From a virus: 53,430 nt of DNA. The notes below the pieces were generated by a model. It made no database searches and was not told where the DNA came from. It worked only from the letters and a program-made list of their open reading frames with translations. The translations under genes and the position numbers were made by a program. Positions 50,935 to 53,430 of the stretch are shown piece by piece. The DNA lies in IMG/VR virus record IMGVR_UViG_3300009158_002270, positions 1 through 53,430 of that record, one strand, 5' to 3'. How positions within the stretch are numbered: position 1 is the stretch's first letter; each line of letters starts with the position of its first letter.

Positions 50935-52308
50935 TTATAAAAATTTTTTTCTTACTATTCTTCTTTCATTAAATAATTCGGGTTGATTGTCCAATTGATA
51001 TAAACCATCAACATCCAAAAGTCTTTGATGGTATTTACCGGTCTTATCGTTATGAACGTTAACTAAAACTTTATTAGTTTCAGGTTGGACCTTTAAAATT
51101 AAAAATTGTAGGTTTGGATCCTTTTCTGTTTGTCTCCATTCATACCCATATGTTTTTTCAACATGATCTAACATTTCATTGTAATCATCAATATTAATAA
51201 AACGATCATCCTCTTGTACTTTTTCTAACATTGAGTCCAAACTTTTTGAGAAATACTCTTGCATAACATTATCGTCCCAATCATCACAATTTACTTCATA
51301 CATTAACTCATTCCAATAACCTCTATCTTTCTTATCATAAAGTTTTATTAATTTATTTAATAACTCACTTAACGTAAATTTATCATTTTCAACATCACTA
51401 TACCAATGTAATAATACTCCAACAGTTGTTTCAAATCTATATCCTCTATGTATTTCTTTTATACCGAATTTATCAAATGGTTTAGCAATCTCACCTAAGA
51501 TTATATCTTTAACCACATCATCAATACAATTTTGCCATTTGGATGCGTACTCATAAATTAAATCATCAACAATTCTCCCAAAGTGATCACTTAAAATAGC
51601 CGCAATGCTCTTTTTACTCCTAAGTTCAGCTCTATTTTCATAAAATTTGGCAACTTGGAGAGCTTTACGTTGGTTTTCAGTGTTAAAATGGTAATCAATA
51701 AATTCACCCTCTTTCCAACTATCCTCCTCACCATATGTGTCAGTATCACGACCTGAGTAATTACCAACAAACGTTCTATAAGTATATACATCATCAATAG
51801 ACTCAACATTAATGGTGTCCAAAAAAACCTCATCATCTTCAAATTTAATAATAACCTTAGAATTACTTGGGTTCCTTTCATTGAAGTTTATCCCATCAAT
51901 TATTGGATCGTCACCATTATCATTCCATTTAGGGTCATAACCTTTAGAAACCTCTTTTAAAAATTCATATGTTTTACCACCTTTAATCAACGGTGATAAT
52001 ATCTTTAATGAAGATAAAAATGCACGTTTTAAATCGTTTACAGTAACAATTTCATTGTTTTTATTAAGGTCTCTAATAACACTACCATCCTTATCATTAA
52101 AAATAGAATATATATTTTTATCCTTTTTACTAATTATAAAATATAGATCACCATTTCTATAGTGACTATTCCAATTATCATTACCATAAAAATCAGTTCC
52201 AAAATATTGGGCAGATTTTAAATTTAATGTTTTAACAACTTTAACGTTCTCATCATCCTGTATTATATCAACATCCTCATCGTATGGGTTATATTTTCCC
52301 TTTTCCAT
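50935..52308 (-). CDS. Unknown large phage protein (457 aa)
   Basis: A 457-residue soluble protein. Residues 28-70 (LKSAQYFGTDFYGNDNWNSHY then RNGDLYFIISKKDKNIYSIF) resemble a widespread phage module with a G-T-x-x-x-N-x-F-x-x-Y and G-x-LY-x-I-x-x-K core. The rest is charged alpha/beta, with a helical central part (GRIVDDLIYEYASKWQNCID) and a C-terminal YQLDNQPELFNERRI. A variant late box is four bases upstream. It is located between the peptidase and tmRNA genes but on the opposite strand to tmRNA. Function unknown. Confidence 0.65.
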   Translation of the reverse strand: MEKGKYNPYDEDVDIIQDDENVKVVKTLNLKSAQYFGTDFYGNDNWNSHYRNGDLYFIISKKDKNIYSIFNDKDGSVIRDLNKNNEIVTVNDLKRAFLSSLKILSPLIKGGKTYEFLKEVSKGYDPKWNDNGDDPIIDGINFNERNPSNSKVIIKFEDDEVFLDTINVESIDDVYTYRTFVGNYSGRDTDTYGEEDSWKEGEFIDYHFNTENQRKALQVAKFYENRAELRSKKSIAAILSDHFGRIVDDLIYEYASKWQNCIDDVVKDIILGEIAKPFDKFGIKEIHRGYRFETTVGVLLHWYSDVENDKFTLSELLNKLIKLYDKKDRGYWNELMYEVNCDDWDDNVMQEYFSKSLDSMLEKVQEDDRFINIDDYNEMLDHVEKTYGYEWRQTEKDPNLQFLILKVQPETNKVLVNVHNDKTGKYHQRLLDVDGLYQLDNQPELFNERRIVRKKFL

Positions 52309-52312
52309 ATAA

Positions 52313-52320
52313 AATAAATA
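52313..52320 (-). promoter_or_regulatory. TATTTATT, variant late box
   Basis: One mismatch to consensus, four bases before the ATG at 52308; context GATATTTATT. Confidence 0.35.
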
Positions 52321-52329
52321 TCAAAAAAT

Positions 52330-52360
52330 TTTGATTATTGTAGGTTTACACTTATCTTTG
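52330..52360 (+). promoter_or_regulatory. Host-type promoter of tmRNA (TTTG - TATCTTTG)
   Basis: TTTG at 52330-52333 and TATCTTTG at 52353-52360 are separated by 19 bases, fitting Bacteroidota -33/-7 (TTTG, TAnnTTTG). The predicted start is about 25 bases before the tmRNA 5-prime end, as expected if RNase P makes the mature end. Confidence 0.6.
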
Positions 52361-52368
52361 TATTTATA
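52361..52368 (+). promoter_or_regulatory. TATTTATA box next to the tmRNA promoter
   Basis: Exact late-type box directly after the host-type -7 element, 23 bases before the tmRNA 5-prime end. Could allow late as well as early expression. Confidence 0.35.
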
Positions 52369-52391
52369 ATATAATAAGTTATTTGACATAT

Positions 52392-52801
52392 GGGGGTGTT
52401 TTTGGATTTGACAGGTATTGGCTGAAGACAAAGGGCACGTGGAGACTGAATTAATCTCCTTAAAAACTGATTCACAAAAACAATCGGCGACGTTTTATCG
52501 AAAATGGAAACTCTTGGTTTACTAAGAGAATCTGAAGTTACTGTAGCCTAAGAGGTTTACGGAAACGGGGGGTCGGTGGACACATAACCTAGCAACAGAA
52601 GTCTTTATGGTGGAATACAATTGAACCATAAATCGAGTCGTCCATTGGTTGTTGATTTACGATGGTGAAGAACAAATCAACTTTGTTTTTGGTCAAATTA
52701 AAACCAAATATTTTGGGGTATTAGAAAATACCAACCTAAACGTGTAGTCCTTATCTGACAGGATATTATGGACCGGAGTTCGAGCCTCCGCACCTCCACC
52801 A
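52392..52801 (+). ncRNA. ssrA: tmRNA (one-piece)
   Basis: Both ends form the tRNA-like domain: 5-prime GGGGGTG pairs with CACCTCC (52791-52797, one G-U), discriminator A and encoded CCA (52799-52801). The D-loop block TTTGGATTTGACAGG and T-arm GGAGTTCGAGCCTCC are canonical, and CGTGTAGTCC matches the conserved 3-prime part of E. coli tmRNA. The resume codon is probably GGC at 52486 (5-prime distance 95 as against 90 in E. coli), preceded by CAATC, starting a tag GDVLSKMET... ending ...RESEVTVA and TAA at 52549. It charges alanine, rescues stalled ribosomes and tags their products. The identity is secure; the tag frame is moderately sure. Confidence 0.88.
52441..52459 (+). ncRNA. Pseudoknot-1-like hairpin of tmRNA
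   Basis: GGAGA (52441-52445) pairs with TCTCC (52455-52459) upstream of the resume codon, in the place of pseudoknot 1. Confidence 0.5.
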
Positions 52802-52807
52802 AATGTA

Positions 52808-52834
52808 AACCTCATCTTCGGATGGGGTTTTTTT
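52808..52834 (+). terminator. tmRNA terminator
   Basis: Seven-base stem CCTCATC (52810-52816) / GATGGGG (52821-52827, one G-U), UUCG loop, followed by seven T. Seven bases after the CCA end. Confidence 0.85.
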
Positions 52835-52892
52835 ATGCACTATAATTATATTTTAGTGTTGTATGAATATTATATTTTAGTGCATAAAAAAA
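52828..52892. repeat. 15-base perfect inverted repeat joining two terminators
   Basis: TTTTTTTATGCACTA (52828-52842) and its exact reverse complement at 52878-52892, 35 bases between. The arms include the T tails of the tmRNA terminator and of the facing minus-strand terminator. A shorter direct repeat TATATTTTAGTG lies inside. Confidence 0.8.
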
Positions 52893-52910
52893 CCCACCAA
52901 AAGGTAGGTT
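52885..52910 (-). terminator. Lipoprotein gene terminator
   Basis: Minus strand: AACCTACC (52903-52910) / GGTGGGTT (52891-52898, one G-U), loop TTTT, T run to 52885. Confidence 0.75.
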
Positions 52911-52932
52911 CCGTTTTAAAATAAATGTAAAA

Positions 52933-53118
52933 TTATTTTTTTGTTGTGTCAGAAACAACTTCAGTTGTTGTTAAAGTAGAATCCGATACATTTGTTACAT
53001 CTTCACTTGAAACTTCAGTCGAAGCATCAGTTGTGGATCTATTTCCGTTTTCACCACAAGCCGTCATAAGAGTGATTGTCGTAAAAAGAACGATAGATAA
53101 GATAATTAATTTTTGCAT
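52933..53118 (-). CDS. Small lipoprotein (61 aa)
   Basis: MQKLIILSIVLFTTITLMTAC is a typical lipoprotein signal peptide: basic start, hydrophobic core, and a lipobox M-T-A-C with the lipidated Cys at residue 21. The mature 40 residues (GENGNRSTTDASTEVSSEDV...) are Ser/Thr/Asp-rich and disordered. Small phage lipoproteins are often superinfection-exclusion or receptor-masking factors, but nothing here proves that. It has its own minus-strand terminator. Upstream the sequence is A/T-rich without a clear box. Confidence 0.75.
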   Translation of the reverse strand: MQKLIILSIVLFTTITLMTACGENGNRSTTDASTEVSSEDVTNVSDSTLTTTEVVSDTTKK

Positions 53119-53335
53119 GCTTTCAATTGAATTTAAAGTTTATGTTAAAAAAAAACCTGAGATTACAGTTTTTGTAAGTGTCTTTTGAGTCATTATTGGT
53201 TCTACTCTTATCCACAGGATTTTGTCCTGTAACACTCATTACCGATTGGTTAGACCAATCACTCCTTGACGATACAACTACTCTCTTACTACTCCTGTCT
53301 CCTCAAGATTGCGTCCTGATTCGGTCTTCGACGAC
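53119..53335. other. Non-coding hairpin-rich region
   Basis: No frame longer than about 50 codons and no start fits here. Several hairpins are visible: ACAGGA-TTTTG-TCCTGT (53214-53230 region), GATTGGT-TAG-ACCAATC (53244-53260, perfect) and GGTC-N6-GACC near 53322-53335. The minus strand is purine-rich (GAGGAGACAGGAG) and has several AGGA repeats, ending before a T9 run (plus A9 at 53146-53154). Possibly a structured RNA or regulatory leader; no RNA family recognised. Confidence 0.4.
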
Positions 53336-53430
53336 CTAGAGATTTTTCATAAAAATACGGTCAAACTTGCGGTTATCACGTTCCACTGACTGCCAGTGAA
53401 TAGGTGGGTAACTTCCGTTATATCGTGACG
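53336..53430 (-). CDS. C-terminal end of a gene running off the right edge
   Basis: An open minus-strand frame enters from the right edge and stops at TAG (53336-53338), encoding SRYNGSYPPIHWQSVERDN then RKFDRIFMKNL. Its codon use and composition are more protein-like and GC-richer than the adjacent spacer, so it is probably the tail of a real gene. Only 30 residues are visible; no family can be called. Confidence 0.4.
   Translation of the reverse strand, partial: SRYNGSYPPIHWQSVERDNRKFDRIFMKNL

Noticed and set aside
52392-52801. Two-piece (permuted) tmRNA or a normal tRNA
   Set aside because: Acceptor strands are at the two ends in standard order and the tag region lies between; no tRNA anticodon arm is formed.
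1-53430. Prophage or plasmid origin
   Set aside because: No integrase, attachment site, replication initiator, partition or host flanking genes are visible; everything fits a lytic T4-like phage.

Overview
The window looks like part of a large, AT-rich T4-like myovirus genome (tailed, contractile-type virion) that infects a Bacteroidota host. The T4 kinship is shown by the right-to-left gene order terminase large subunit (gp17-like), portal (gp20-like), core-type protein, prohead protease (gp21-like), scaffold (gp22-like) and major capsid protein (gp23-like), plus a gp55-like sigma factor and a gp5-like baseplate OB-fold protein. The Bacteroidota link is inferred from near-absent Shine-Dalgarno sites, several TAnnTTTG promoter elements, a bS21 homologue closest in feel to Bacteroidota bS21, a DUF4494-like protein, and a tmRNA resuming at Gly-Asp. 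No integrase, plasmid or cellular housekeeping operon is seen.

Layout. 1-6690 (minus): adhesin and fibre genes: a collagen-like protein running off the left edge, two small virion-type proteins and a 1047-residue protein with an interrupted LamG-like fold. 6745-9663 (plus): five small late genes, including a WYL-domain protein. 9771-20018 (plus): a glycan cluster (glycosyltransferases, cytidylyltransferase, aminotransferase-like, NeuD-like acyltransferase, PhyH-like oxygenase, methyltransferase) with a DnaQ-like exonuclease and a dUTPase inside it. 20069-24737 (plus): PhoH, a degenerate HAD protein, two more glycosyltransferases, and the gp55-like sigma factor. 24737-30793 (plus): baseplate and virion proteins. 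30865-32272: small genes on both strands. 32323-47883 (minus): head morphogenesis and packaging block, interrupted by a plus-strand bS21 gene. 47950-52801: a two-AAA ClpC-like unfoldase preceded by twin palindromes, an M20-type peptidase, a large unknown protein and a phage tmRNA. 52885-53430: a small lipoprotein, a hairpin-rich stretch and the C-terminal tip of another gene.

How it may work together. Late genes carry a directional TATTTATA box, differing from the T4 late promoter TATAAATA only in its two central bases; the gp55-like sigma factor at 23593 is the natural candidate reader. Genes for bS21, a small 142-residue protein, the peptidase and tmRNA instead have host-like TAnnTTTG elements. 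Several small late proteins start with an amphipathic helix ending in a hydrophobic-x-Glu site, like T4 capsid-targeting peptides cut by gp21, so they may be packaged and injected. The most interesting part is the right end: UVR-motif protein, ClpC-like unfoldase, M20 peptidase and tmRNA could together form a phage-owned ribosome-rescue and protein-recycling module, acting with a phage bS21 that may retune host translation initiation. All functions are read from sequence motifs by eye; no database search was run.
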